A stretch of DNA of 64,000 nucleotides, taken from the NCBI RefSeq assembly GCF_007995095.1, contig NZ_VOPY01000001.1:1265001-1329000 (forward strand), written 5' to 3'. The first letter of the stretch is position 1. Each line of letters starts with the position of its first letter. The DNA comes from Flavisphingopyxis soli (lineage in GTDB: Bacteria > Pseudomonadota > Alphaproteobacteria > Sphingomonadales > Sphingomonadaceae). Shown here one piece after another: positions 25,913 to 33,601 of the stretch. The position numbers and the translations under genes were made by a program. The notes under the pieces are model-generated. The model ran no database searches, had not been told where the DNA came from, and was given only the letters and a program-made list of their open reading frames with translations.

Positions 25913-26608
25913 TTAGCGGACGCGCGGGCCGCCGAACGGGAGCGGCGGGGGCGGGCGGCGCGTGCCGCGTGGCAGCTGCGCCTGATAGGCGCGACCGCAA
26001 TGTTCGACGCAATAGGGGTAGCCCGGATTGACGTCGACGCCGCAGAAATGGAAATCGGGCTCGCCGGGATGGCCCATCGGCCAGCGGCAGATCCGCTCGT
26101 TGAGATCGAGCAGGCCGGTCTTGTCGGCAATCTCGGCGCTCGGCTTGGCGGGCACGCGGCGACGCGGCGGAGCGGGCGGGATCGGCGGCTGCTGATCGCC
26201 GGGACCCTGACGCAAGAAGCCGCCGGGGCCGACCGAGACGATCTTGGGAGTCGAGAACTTGCTGTCCTCGGGCAACGGCTGCGACTGGACGCCCGACGCA
26301 GCGGGACGCGGCGCGGCGGGCTCGGCGGCACGCGGCGCGGGGGCCGGGGGCGGAGCCGGAGCCGCGGTTGGCTTGCGCGCCGGAGCGGGCTTGGCGGGCG
26401 CAGCCTTGGCGGGTGCCGCCTTCTTGGCGGGCGCCTTGGCATCGGCGGCCTTGACCGGCGATGGCCGCGACTTGAGGCCGAGACGATGCGCCTTGCCGAT
26501 CACCGCGTTGCGGCTGACGCCGCCGAGATCGTCGGCGATCTGGCTAGCGGTCAGGCCCTTTTCCCAGAGCGATTTGAGCTGGTCGATACGTTCGTCGGTC
26601 CAAGCCAT
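25913..26608 (-). CDS. gcrA: Cell cycle regulator GcrA
   Basis: GcrA is an alphaproteobacterial transcription factor that binds sigma-70 and acts at GANTC-methylated promoters. The N-terminal helix-turn-helix MAWTDERIDQLKSLWEKGLT and SASQIADDLGG-like region with NAVIGKAHRLGL is highly conserved. A long Ala/Pro/Lys-rich linker (residues ~50-130) joins it to a C-terminal sigma-interacting domain with CRWPMGHPGEPDFHFCG and PYCVEHCGRAYQ. From the ATG at 26608 the protein is 231 residues, long for the family because of the linker. Confidence 0.95.
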   Translation of the reverse strand: MAWTDERIDQLKSLWEKGLTASQIADDLGGVSRNAVIGKAHRLGLKSRPSPVKAADAKAPAKKAAPAKAAPAKPAPARKPTAAPAPPPAPAPRAAEPAAPRPAASGVQSQPLPEDSKFSTPKIVSVGPGGFLRQGPGDQQPPIPPAPPRRRVPAKPSAEIADKTGLLDLNERICRWPMGHPGEPDFHFCGVDVNPGYPYCVEHCGRAYQAQLPRGTRRPPPPLPFGGPRVR

Positions 26609-26749
26609 GTGGCGGGGCACCCTTCTTGATAAATGCTGATGGCGCGCATGCCGGTGGCAGCGCGCGCCCGTCTCTGCGTGGCGAGTTAGGGATTCGCGAG
26701 CCGGATTGCAACTTGCCGCGTGCGCGCTGGGCCGATAGGCGCTGCCATC

Positions 26750-27598
26750 ATGGATAACGAAACAGGTCTTTCATCGCCAGCGCGCGCGACGCAGCGCTTT
26801 CCCGAACCCGGTGTGCGAACGATCCGGTCGGTCAACTGGTCGGGCACCCGCGCGCTGCTGATCAAGGAAATCCGCCGTTTCATGAAGGTCCAGACGCAGG
26901 CGGTCTGGGCCCCGGCGCTGTCGGCGATGCTGTTGCTCGTCGTGTTCACCGTCGCGCTCGGCCGTTCGGGGCGCGAAGTGATGGGCGTTCCCTTTGCCGC
27001 ATTTATCGCGCCGGGCCTGATCATCATGGCGATGATGCAGAACAGTTTTGCCAATGCCAGCTTCTCGCTGCTCGTCGGCAAGATCCAGGGAACGATCGTC
27101 GATTACCTGATGCCGCCGATTTCCGAAGGCGAGCTGCTCTTCGCGCTGGTCGCCGGATCGGTCGTGCGCGCGCTGATGGTCGGCGTCGCGGTGTGGGTCG
27201 CTGTCCTGCTGTTTGTCGGTGGCGAAGCGGTGCCGACGCATGTCTGGGCGGTCGCGGTTTTCGGCCTGCTCGGTTCTACCATGCTCGGCTTCATGGGGGT
27301 GATCGCGTCGATCTGGGCCGAGAAGTTCGACCATGCCGCGGCGGTGACCAATTTCGTCATCGCGCCGCTCGCGCTGCTGTCGGGGACATTCTATTCGGTC
27401 GAGGCGCTGTCGCCGGTGTTTCGCGCGATCAGCCACGCCAACCCGTTCTTCTATGCGATATCGGGCTTTCGCTACGGCTTTATCGGGGTCGCCGATTCGC
27501 CGCTGGCGATCGGCGTCGCGGTGCTCGTCGGGGTCAACCTGCTGCTGTGGGGCACGTGCCTCGCGCTGTTGCGTTCGGGCTGGCGGCTCAAGGCCTGA
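26750..27598 (+). CDS. ABC-2 type transporter permease
   Basis: A 282-residue six-helix permease of the ABC-2 family (YadH/NodJ-like): a cytoplasmic N-terminus, KEIRRFMKVQTQAVWAPALS leading into helix one, AFIAPGLIIMAMMQNSFANAS, and the conserved PLALLSGTFYSVEALSPVFRAISHANPFFYAISGFR region in the last third. I started at MDNETGLSSPA (26750). No ATP-binding partner is adjacent, so its ATPase must be encoded elsewhere. Substrate is unknown. Confidence 0.87.
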   Translation: MDNETGLSSPARATQRFPEPGVRTIRSVNWSGTRALLIKEIRRFMKVQTQAVWAPALSAMLLLVVFTVALGRSGREVMGVPFAAFIAPGLIIMAMMQNSFANASFSLLVGKIQGTIVDYLMPPISEGELLFALVAGSVVRALMVGVAVWVAVLLFVGGEAVPTHVWAVAVFGLLGSTMLGFMGVIASIWAEKFDHAAAVTNFVIAPLALLSGTFYSVEALSPVFRAISHANPFFYAISGFRYGFIGVADSPLAIGVAVLVGVNLLLWGTCLALLRSGWRLKA

Positions 27599-27632
27599 CG
27601 GCCGCGGACAGCCTCGCGATCAGTGGCCGCGA

Positions 27633-28016
27633 TCAGTGGCGTAGGCGCGCCTTGAGCGCATAATTGCCCGACCCGCTGAGGTCGAACAGCGACCCGATAC
27701 CGGGATGATCGACCGGACCGCCATCGGCATCGCGCAGCAGGTTCTGCTGGCTGACATAGGCGACATAGCTTTCGTCGGCGCTTTCGGCGAGCAGGTGGTA
27801 GAACGGCTGATCCTTGGCCGGGCGAATGCCTTCGGGGATCGAATCGTACCATTCGTCCGAATTGGCAAAGACCGGATCGATATCGAACACGACGCCGCGA
27901 AAATCGAACATGCGGTGGCGCACGACGTCGCCGATCGAAAACGTCGCGGTGGAAATCGGCGGCATGTCGGGCAGGGCGCGCGACTCGGTGCGGCCGGCGA
28001 AGGGAAAATCGGTCAT
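27633..28016 (-). CDS. hspQ: HspQ/YccV-like hemimethylated-DNA-binding-domain protein
   Basis: A 127-residue protein with the YccV-like domain: FSIGDVVRHRMFDFRGVVFDIDPVF, DEWYDSIPEGIRPAKDQPFYHLLAE and YVAYVSQQNLL. In E. coli HspQ is a heat-shock protein that acts as a specificity enhancer of Lon and was first described as binding hemimethylated oriC. An N-terminal extension of about 25 residues precedes the domain. The ATG at 28016 is the only good start. Confidence 0.88.
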   Translation of the reverse strand: MTDFPFAGRTESRALPDMPPISTATFSIGDVVRHRMFDFRGVVFDIDPVFANSDEWYDSIPEGIRPAKDQPFYHLLAESADESYVAYVSQQNLLRDADGGPVDHPGIGSLFDLSGSGNYALKARLRH

Positions 28017-28170
28017 GGCTTCAATGTAGGCGGCCGCGGCCGGGCTTCAAGCGAAATAGCATCGCCGGGCAGGTGCGTTGCGCAAAGGCTTGGCAAAGCC
28101 CTAACCATTGGCTATTGGCCCGCTTCCTGACGACCGGCCGGACGATTTCCCCCGCGCCATTCGCCTCTGC

Positions 28171-28260
28171 GGAGAGGTGGCAGAGTGGTCGAATGCGCTG
28201 CACTCGAAATGCAGTTTACGGGAGACCGTAACGTGGGTTCGAATCCCACCCTCTCCGCCA
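28171..28260 (+). tRNA. tRNA-Ser, anticodon CGA
   Basis: A 90-base tRNA with encoded CCA. The acceptor stem is GGAGAGG with CCTCTCC, the anticodon stem is CTGCA with TGCAG around loop CTCGAAA (anticodon CGA at 28205-28207), there is a long variable arm ACGGGAGACCGT typical of serine tRNAs, and the T-arm is GTGGG-TTCGAAT-CCCAC. Its last 17 bases plus one flanking base are repeated exactly at 38401-38418, marking it as the integration site of the adjacent element. Confidence 0.97.
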
Positions 28261-28261
28261 C
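28244..28261 (+). repeat. attL core of the tRNA-Ser element
   Basis: TCCCACCCTCTCCGCCAC at the 3' end of tRNA-Ser(CGA), including the encoded CCA. It is identical to the right-hand copy at 38401-38418 in the same orientation. Bases beyond the repeat differ on both sides. Confidence 0.92.
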
Positions 28262-28325
28262 TAACTTGCTAAATCGTACACATGGCCTAGGAAATTCTTG
28301 TTTTCCGCCACATATGGTGCATGGT

Positions 28326-28348
28326 CTGCTACATAGCTTGCTACATTA
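28326..28348 (+). repeat. Paired GCTACA repeats, left end (candidate integrase arm site)
   Basis: The sequence CTGCTACA, six unrelated bases, then GCTACATTA contains two GCTACA direct repeats 12 bases apart. The same arrangement with the same spacing and orientation occurs near the right end at 38317-38339, where the six spacer bases differ. Matching short repeats near both ends of a tyrosine-integrase element are expected of arm-type binding sites. Confidence 0.6.
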
Positions 28349-28357
28349 GAGGAGAAT

Positions 28358-29983
28358 ATGAAGGGGGTTCGGGGGCATCGATATCTCGCTCGTAGAGGCG
28401 ACAGATTGTATTATCGTAGGAGTGTGCCTGACGACGTTCGGCTCGCCTTCGGTGGTAGTGGCGAGGTCTGGAAATCCTTGAAGACGAGCGAATTGGCAGT
28501 TGCTCGAACTCGGTTGCAGAAAGCGAATGAGGCGTTCGAGACGCGCGTAGCAGTCGCTCGAAAAGAGGTCGCGCCTGCCAAGATCGCAACTGCGATCTAC
28601 GAGCCTACCAAGCGTGAGATTGAAGTCCAAGTTCTCAGTGCTTTTAAGAATCGGCTAATGCGGTTGCGGGGCGTAAATAAGCAAGACCCCAAGCAAATAG
28701 CTGCAGCCCGCATCCGGCTTGAAGACCTGAAGGCCTTTCGCCGCGCGGTTCAAGGCTCGCGGGGGCTCGAAAGCGATAGCGCACCTCTAGACGTTTACTG
28801 GCAGGGCGAGGCTCTCTGCGACCGGCTTGGCTGGTCGCTCGATCACCAGGGCGAAAAATGGCACACTCTGCTCGATATGGTAGCGCGCTCGCAGATTGAG
28901 GTAGCAGAGCGTGAGATCCAGTTTTTAGAGGGTCGCCCTGCAACTGTTTGCGATAGTGGATTTGGCCCCGAGGAATTGCTTCGTAACGAACGAGAAGAGG
29001 CCGACTGCGGCGCCACGTTCGGGCCACCGGTGTCACTCTCGACCTTGTTCGAGGAGTATCAGTTAGAGCGGAAGCCAAGCCCCGCGACCGTAAAATCATT
29101 CCGCGCTAAAGTTCGTTCGTTCATTGTTTTCCTCGGTCACGAAGACGCGCGTCGAGTGACAAAGCGCGATGTTGCCCTGTGGCGTGACCATCTGCTTTCC
29201 GAAGGCGGTGCAGCCGGTAAGCCGCTGAATGTGAAGACCGTTCGCGAGACGTATCTATCCGCGATCAAAACAACCCTGGCCACGGGTGTCGGAAGCGGAC
29301 AGCTACAAGAAAATGTGGCAAGTGGAGTGTCTGTCGCTGGTAAAAAGCGCGCGCCGAAGCTTCGTCCCAATGGTTTTACAGATAGCGAAGCCAAAGCGAT
29401 CCTTAAGGCAACGCTGGCGGAGCATCGAACCTCGTTGAGCGACGGAAGACGACTAGCGCGACGATGGCTGCCGTGGCTGTGTGCGTATACCGGATCGAGG
29501 GTCGATGAAATGGCACAGCTTCGCGCTGAAGATGTAGAACTGATAGACGACATATGGACCATCCGGATCACCCCCGAAGCCGGGGGCACAAAAGATGGAA
29601 GTGCGCGTGTGGTCGCGCTACACCCGCATTTAGTTGATCAAGGCTTCCCCGAGCTTACACGAGCTCGACGAGGCCCCATCTTTTATGATCCGGCGCTGGC
29701 TCGTGGCGGATCGAGTGCGAATAGGCAGTCGAAGAAGGTGGGGGAGCATGTTGCGCGATGGGTTCGTGGCGAGGTGGGAGTTACGGATCGCGGAGTAAGA
29801 CCAAACCACGGATGGAGGCATCGCTTTAAAACGCTTGCCCGCGACTGCCGCATGGTGCCGGAGATCAGGGATTACATTCAAGGTCACGTCCCTCGAACAG
29901 AAGGAGAAGCTTACGGTGACACTTCACCAAAAGCGACCCTTACAGAGATCGAGCGCATTCCTTGGTTTGATTTGGGGCATTGA
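28358..29983 (+). CDS. Tyrosine recombinase / integrase
   Basis: A 541-residue integrase with an N-terminal arm-binding region of the type with YLARRGDRLYYRRSVPDDVR (DUF6538-like), a core-binding SAM-like domain around residues 225-310, and a C-terminal catalytic domain. Catalytic residues appear as R381 (CAYTGSRVDEMAQLR), K412, H484 and R487 (NHGWRH), H510 (IQGH) and Y519. It lies 97 bases inside the element and is transcribed away from the tRNA. AGGAG precedes its ATG. It most likely catalyses site-specific insertion into tRNA-Ser. Confidence 0.93.
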   Translation: MKGVRGHRYLARRGDRLYYRRSVPDDVRLAFGGSGEVWKSLKTSELAVARTRLQKANEAFETRVAVARKEVAPAKIATAIYEPTKREIEVQVLSAFKNRLMRLRGVNKQDPKQIAAARIRLEDLKAFRRAVQGSRGLESDSAPLDVYWQGEALCDRLGWSLDHQGEKWHTLLDMVARSQIEVAEREIQFLEGRPATVCDSGFGPEELLRNEREEADCGATFGPPVSLSTLFEEYQLERKPSPATVKSFRAKVRSFIVFLGHEDARRVTKRDVALWRDHLLSEGGAAGKPLNVKTVRETYLSAIKTTLATGVGSGQLQENVASGVSVAGKKRAPKLRPNGFTDSEAKAILKATLAEHRTSLSDGRRLARRWLPWLCAYTGSRVDEMAQLRAEDVELIDDIWTIRITPEAGGTKDGSARVVALHPHLVDQGFPELTRARRGPIFYDPALARGGSSANRQSKKVGEHVARWVRGEVGVTDRGVRPNHGWRHRFKTLARDCRMVPEIRDYIQGHVPRTEGEAYGDTSPKATLTEIERIPWFDLGH

Positions 29984-30291
29984 TATTGGCTGCCTAAGCA
30001 GCAGCTTTCAACGCTCGGAGGTTAGGCAGCTATTGACATCTCTCGTGGTCAACTCCCCCCAATCACCGGCTTCTGGAACGAGCGCTTGATCAACAGCTGA
30101 CGATAGAGAAGACGCTCTGCCTTGCAACGCGTTGCAGAGCATGCTCCAGTACTGGGCTCCTTAAGTATTTCATCCGCGAAGACAGACGACTGCTCGACGT
30201 GCGACGATTGGGCCACGACCAGATTAGGAATTTGGGCACCCACTGTTTCATACGGCTAAAATAGTCATCGAAGGAAAATTGCAGATTTCAG
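29984..30291. other. Gap without a supported gene between integrase and ATPase
   Basis: This 308-base stretch separates the convergent 3' ends of the integrase and the ATPase gene. Only short frames without recognisable similarity occur; a 64-codon minus-strand frame at 30049-30243 has no ribosome site or family pattern. A short palindrome-like CAACGCGTTGCAG occurs near 30125-30137. I see no clear terminator. Confidence 0.5.
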
Positions 30292-33060
30292 CTACTGTCC
30301 GATATTTACGCCGCTGCGAGTGTTGCCTTCCAGCTCGACGACTCTCATGGCGCTGCCTCCTTCGGCCCGTAAGGTGTCGCCTACGCGTGCGAACTTCTCC
30401 GCGAGATGCCGAGTGAGAGAGCGGCTGGCAGTAGTGACGAGCACATTAGTTAAGCCCTCTTGTTCGATAGCTATTGATCTAAATACATCGATTAAACCCA
30501 CCCGATTTAAATCGTCCAAATGGGCCATGGGTTCGTCAAGAATAAAGCTTCCCCCGATGCTGCGAGCTCTCGCGAGAAATAACGCTAGCGCGAGGTCTTG
30601 GCGTTGACCGTGGCTGAACTCCGGTGGTTCGATACGTTCCGCCCCGCATCCTCCTGCCCAGTAAAGCGTCGCCTCTCCTAAGCTAATTTCGTCGATTACT
30701 CTATTGGAATGAAGACGTGAAAAGATAGCATTGACGGACGCCGTAAGGCCAGAAATTCGTGCCTTGCTCTCGACTGCCGCGTGACCGCTAAAGGCCAATA
30801 AGGCGTTGCTCGTTGACTGTAGCTGCGCCTGCAGTCGTTCGAGCTCTGACGATACTTCGCTCCTTTTCTCACGTTTGCGCGATGCGACGACTAGCCTCGC
30901 TTCAAGTTCCGCGCTAGCTCTCGCCGCCTCAGCTTCGACTTCTGCTTTCAGTAAAGATGCCTCGGTGCCCTCATCTTGGAGAGAAACCTTTTCCAGCGTT
31001 TCTCTGTTTATCGGTTCCGAAATCCCTAGGGCGCTCCAGCTCTGTGTAAGCACGTCCAGTCTATTCCGCGCCTGTGCCTCTTGCGTCTCATAAGCTCGTG
31101 CTGCGGCGTCGGCGGCTGAGATCTGTTGTTCCGCATCCTGGATTTGATACAGGATCGCGTTATGTGATGCCTCTAGCTCGCCAAGAGAAGCAGATGACGC
31201 GGCTAAGAGATTGCTTATGCTGGTCAGCGCTGCTGCACTTGCATCTTCTAGCGGGATCTCGGTGTCGAAGCTGACAAAACGCCCAATAAGGCCTTGCGCT
31301 TTATCTAAGCTCCGAAGAGCGTCGGCTAGATCGAGACTTATCAGAAGGCGTTGTAGGATATGGTCAGCTTCATCCGGAACGGGAGTGGTTAACCATCTTG
31401 CGGCGTTCTGCTCGAACTCTGCGCACGAGGAAATAAGTCGGGAGATTTCACCGGTGAGCACTTGGTGCGCTTCTTCTCGCGCTGCTGCTTCTACCTCCAA
31501 GGCGTTCTGAGCGGAAAGGTCTTTCTCGAGCACAGCAATTTGCCTCTCGATCGCCTCCAACGAAGCAGGCGTACGTTCGGAGATTGTCTCCAGTGCTCGC
31601 CGAAGTAAGTCGGTTGTCTCCCAATCGTGCCCGCACGCGGGACAATCCGTTCCATGAGCCTCATGCGCTGCTAATTCCCGAGCAAGCATCTGGAGCCTTT
31701 GCACTGGCTCTGCTTCCACCTCCAACCGGCGACGAAGCTCCCGAAGTCTTGCTTGGTCCTGGACCGTCGACCCGCGAGAAGCCTTCAACTCAGCGTCAAT
31801 TTCCAGCGCGGTGGTAGAGGTGATCAGCTCGCCTTGCTTAATCTCTAGCTCTGCTCTCCGCCTCCGGTATTCGGGAAGACCGAATGAGAGAGCTTGGACG
31901 GCGGCACGTTTAACCTGCCGCGCATCGTCCGATAGTTCCCAGTCTCTGGTTCGTGCAAAGGACTGGCTGAGCGACAGCTTTCCTGGTTGCTCAGCCCCAA
32001 GCCGCCCGTAATGCACGAGTACGCTTGAGCTAGCTGTTTTCAACTGCTCTCTGCCTTCAGCGAGGTCAGTGACGCGAGCTCTTAGGCCTTGCCGCCGACC
32101 TACGATAGAGGCGGCCTCCTCCTGTAGCTTGACAAGTTGAGGTCGGATTTTCGCAGATGTTGCCTCGGCAGCCTTGCGCCCATTCTCAGCTTCGGCAGCA
32201 TTTCTTTGAAGGTCGGAAATCTGAGGTATTTGCACTCGCAGCATTGCGATATTTAAGCGGCGCTGGGCGTACTGCTGACGTTGCCCTGCAATAGCGCCAA
32301 CAACCTGCTGCACTCTTGTCTCCAACGCAGCATCGGAGGATTGAAGATTCAACAGACGCTCGGCGGCTTCGATTGAGGCGCGGGCGGGCACCTCAGGAGC
32401 AGTCAATCCCGCACGTTCCAAATCGGCGAGCTCTTCGGTTATGCTGTCAAACGACGAAACTAATCGCCGCTCTTCTTTCTTAAGAGCTGTTTTTAACTTT
32501 TCGAGTTTGTTCTCAGCCTCAAGCAGGTGTCGAGTGCCGAGTAAATCAGAAAATATTTCTTGCCTCCGATCCTCGGCTTCAGGGTCTAATAGAATGGCTA
32601 ACGTGTCGGAGGATAAAAAGCGGGTACCCCGGATATACTCTTGTCTCTGGTGGATTGTGCGCTTGTAATGAGCCTTTCCTGCTCCTTCGGGGGCAAGTTT
32701 TTCCAACAGGTCAGACAGATTTACAGGGTGCCAGTTTCCATTACCCTCAGCCAGGCATAGCTCACCTATTCGTCGTCGAACGCGATGCACGGATCCATTT
32801 ATTCTTATATGTGCGGTAACCTCGGTCCGAAATGAGTTGTCGAACTTTGGACGTAGGATTGTTTCGTCGAAGCTTGGTCCAACGCATAGTCGAGCAACCT
32901 TGCCGGTGACTACCCACTCAGCGGCGTCGCAGATTGTCGTTTTACCGGTACCATTAGGAGCGTAGAGAACGGTGAGGGGAGATCTCAGATCAACCGGCAG
33001 CGGTTTAGCAAGGCCCCGGAAACCTTGAATTTCGATTTTGTCGATGGCCAGTGCTGTCAT
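30292..33060 (-). CDS. Rad50/SbcC-like ABC ATPase with zinc hook (putative defence system ATPase)
   Basis: A 922-residue SMC/Rad50-type protein. The N-terminal half-ATPase has Walker A APNGTGKTT (residues 34-42) after the Rad50-like strand IEIQGFRGL. Two long coiled coils flank a CPAC zinc hook at residues 473-476 (GTDCPACGHDWE). The C-terminal half has the ABC signature-like SHGQRQDLALALFLA (from ~816) and Walker B SFILDEPMAHLDD (D842, E843). Its start overlaps the stop of the middle gene by 4 bases. No Mre11/SbcD nuclease is nearby; the neighbours are a small protein and a nitrilase-fold protein, as in three-component conflict systems, not DNA repair operons. Confidence 0.9.
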   Translation of the reverse strand: MTALAIDKIEIQGFRGLAKPLPVDLRSPLTVLYAPNGTGKTTICDAAEWVVTGKVARLCVGPSFDETILRPKFDNSFRTEVTAHIRINGSVHRVRRRIGELCLAEGNGNWHPVNLSDLLEKLAPEGAGKAHYKRTIHQRQEYIRGTRFLSSDTLAILLDPEAEDRRQEIFSDLLGTRHLLEAENKLEKLKTALKKEERRLVSSFDSITEELADLERAGLTAPEVPARASIEAAERLLNLQSSDAALETRVQQVVGAIAGQRQQYAQRRLNIAMLRVQIPQISDLQRNAAEAENGRKAAEATSAKIRPQLVKLQEEAASIVGRRQGLRARVTDLAEGREQLKTASSSVLVHYGRLGAEQPGKLSLSQSFARTRDWELSDDARQVKRAAVQALSFGLPEYRRRRAELEIKQGELITSTTALEIDAELKASRGSTVQDQARLRELRRRLEVEAEPVQRLQMLARELAAHEAHGTDCPACGHDWETTDLLRRALETISERTPASLEAIERQIAVLEKDLSAQNALEVEAAAREEAHQVLTGEISRLISSCAEFEQNAARWLTTPVPDEADHILQRLLISLDLADALRSLDKAQGLIGRFVSFDTEIPLEDASAAALTSISNLLAASSASLGELEASHNAILYQIQDAEQQISAADAAARAYETQEAQARNRLDVLTQSWSALGISEPINRETLEKVSLQDEGTEASLLKAEVEAEAARASAELEARLVVASRKREKRSEVSSELERLQAQLQSTSNALLAFSGHAAVESKARISGLTASVNAIFSRLHSNRVIDEISLGEATLYWAGGCGAERIEPPEFSHGQRQDLALALFLARARSIGGSFILDEPMAHLDDLNRVGLIDVFRSIAIEQEGLTNVLVTTASRSLTRHLAEKFARVGDTLRAEGGSAMRVVELEGNTRSGVNIGQ

Positions 33061-33587
33061 CGCAGAAGCTCCAAAATTGTTGAAGCTTCGTTAGGCCCGT
33101 TTTTTCGTACAATTTCCCAAACGCCCAGCGCATCTTCATCCATATCTGGGTAAGATAGGTCTTCTGACGCGATAATGGGTTGGGGAAGAGCTATGACGGT
33201 GATTTTTTCAACGCCTTTCCAACTCAGATCATTGAGCTCTTCAAACCAAATGACGTGCTTTCGGCAAACCATTGTCGACTGCTCAATCTCACGAATAACA
33301 CCAATTTCGGAAGGTGGACTGGGCAATGCCAGAACCAAGTAGCCATCTGTCAACGACCCTCCCTCTTTCAGGGCTAGATTTTCGTCCAGCCAATCTTGTC
33401 CGGTAATCTCCGCCTCCTCTAATACGTGAGTTTCCACGCTGGCTACGGGCCAAAGGAGTAATGTAGCATAGCTACTTGTCCACATGGCGGCGCCATCGGG
33501 TAGAGGCATGTCGTGCGTCGGCTCGGCCCGACGCAGGCCCACCGTCTCACAGCGTTTACCTAGCTCGTGTAGGGGAAGCGTAATCAT
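33057..33587 (-). CDS. Small middle component of the ATPase-nitrilase operon, unknown fold
   Basis: A 176-residue acidic protein with no signal peptide or membrane segment. I do not recognise a domain. The N-terminal half contains hydrophobic strands (SYATLLLWPVASVETHVLEE; GYLVLALP), and the C-terminus (DALGVWEIVRKNGPNEASTI) looks helical. Its position between an effector-like enzyme and a coiled-coil ABC ATPase, with a 4-base overlap into the ATPase gene, matches the middle component (MC) of ABC three-component systems; that assignment is by context and length only. Confidence 0.6.
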   Translation of the reverse strand: MITLPLHELGKRCETVGLRRAEPTHDMPLPDGAAMWTSSYATLLLWPVASVETHVLEEAEITGQDWLDENLALKEGGSLTDGYLVLALPSPPSEIGVIREIEQSTMVCRKHVIWFEELNDLSWKGVEKITVIALPQPIIASEDLSYPDMDEDALGVWEIVRKNGPNEASTILELLR

Positions 33588-33601
33588 GACGTAAACTATC
33601 C

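Noticed and set aside
28285-28296. CCTAGGAAATTC shared with 35707-35718, considered as a further att-like repeat
   Set aside because: A 12-base match is expected by chance within 10 kb; the 18-base repeat and the spaced GCTACA pairs explain the boundaries better.
30049-30243. 64-codon minus-strand frame between integrase and ATPase
   Set aside because: No ribosome site, no recognised similarity, and composition no different from the surrounding spacer.
30292-33060. Reading the ATPase as housekeeping SbcC/Rad50 for repair
   Set aside because: There is no SbcD/Mre11 nuclease partner, the gene is inside a mobile element, and it is coupled to a middle protein and a nitrilase-fold gene.
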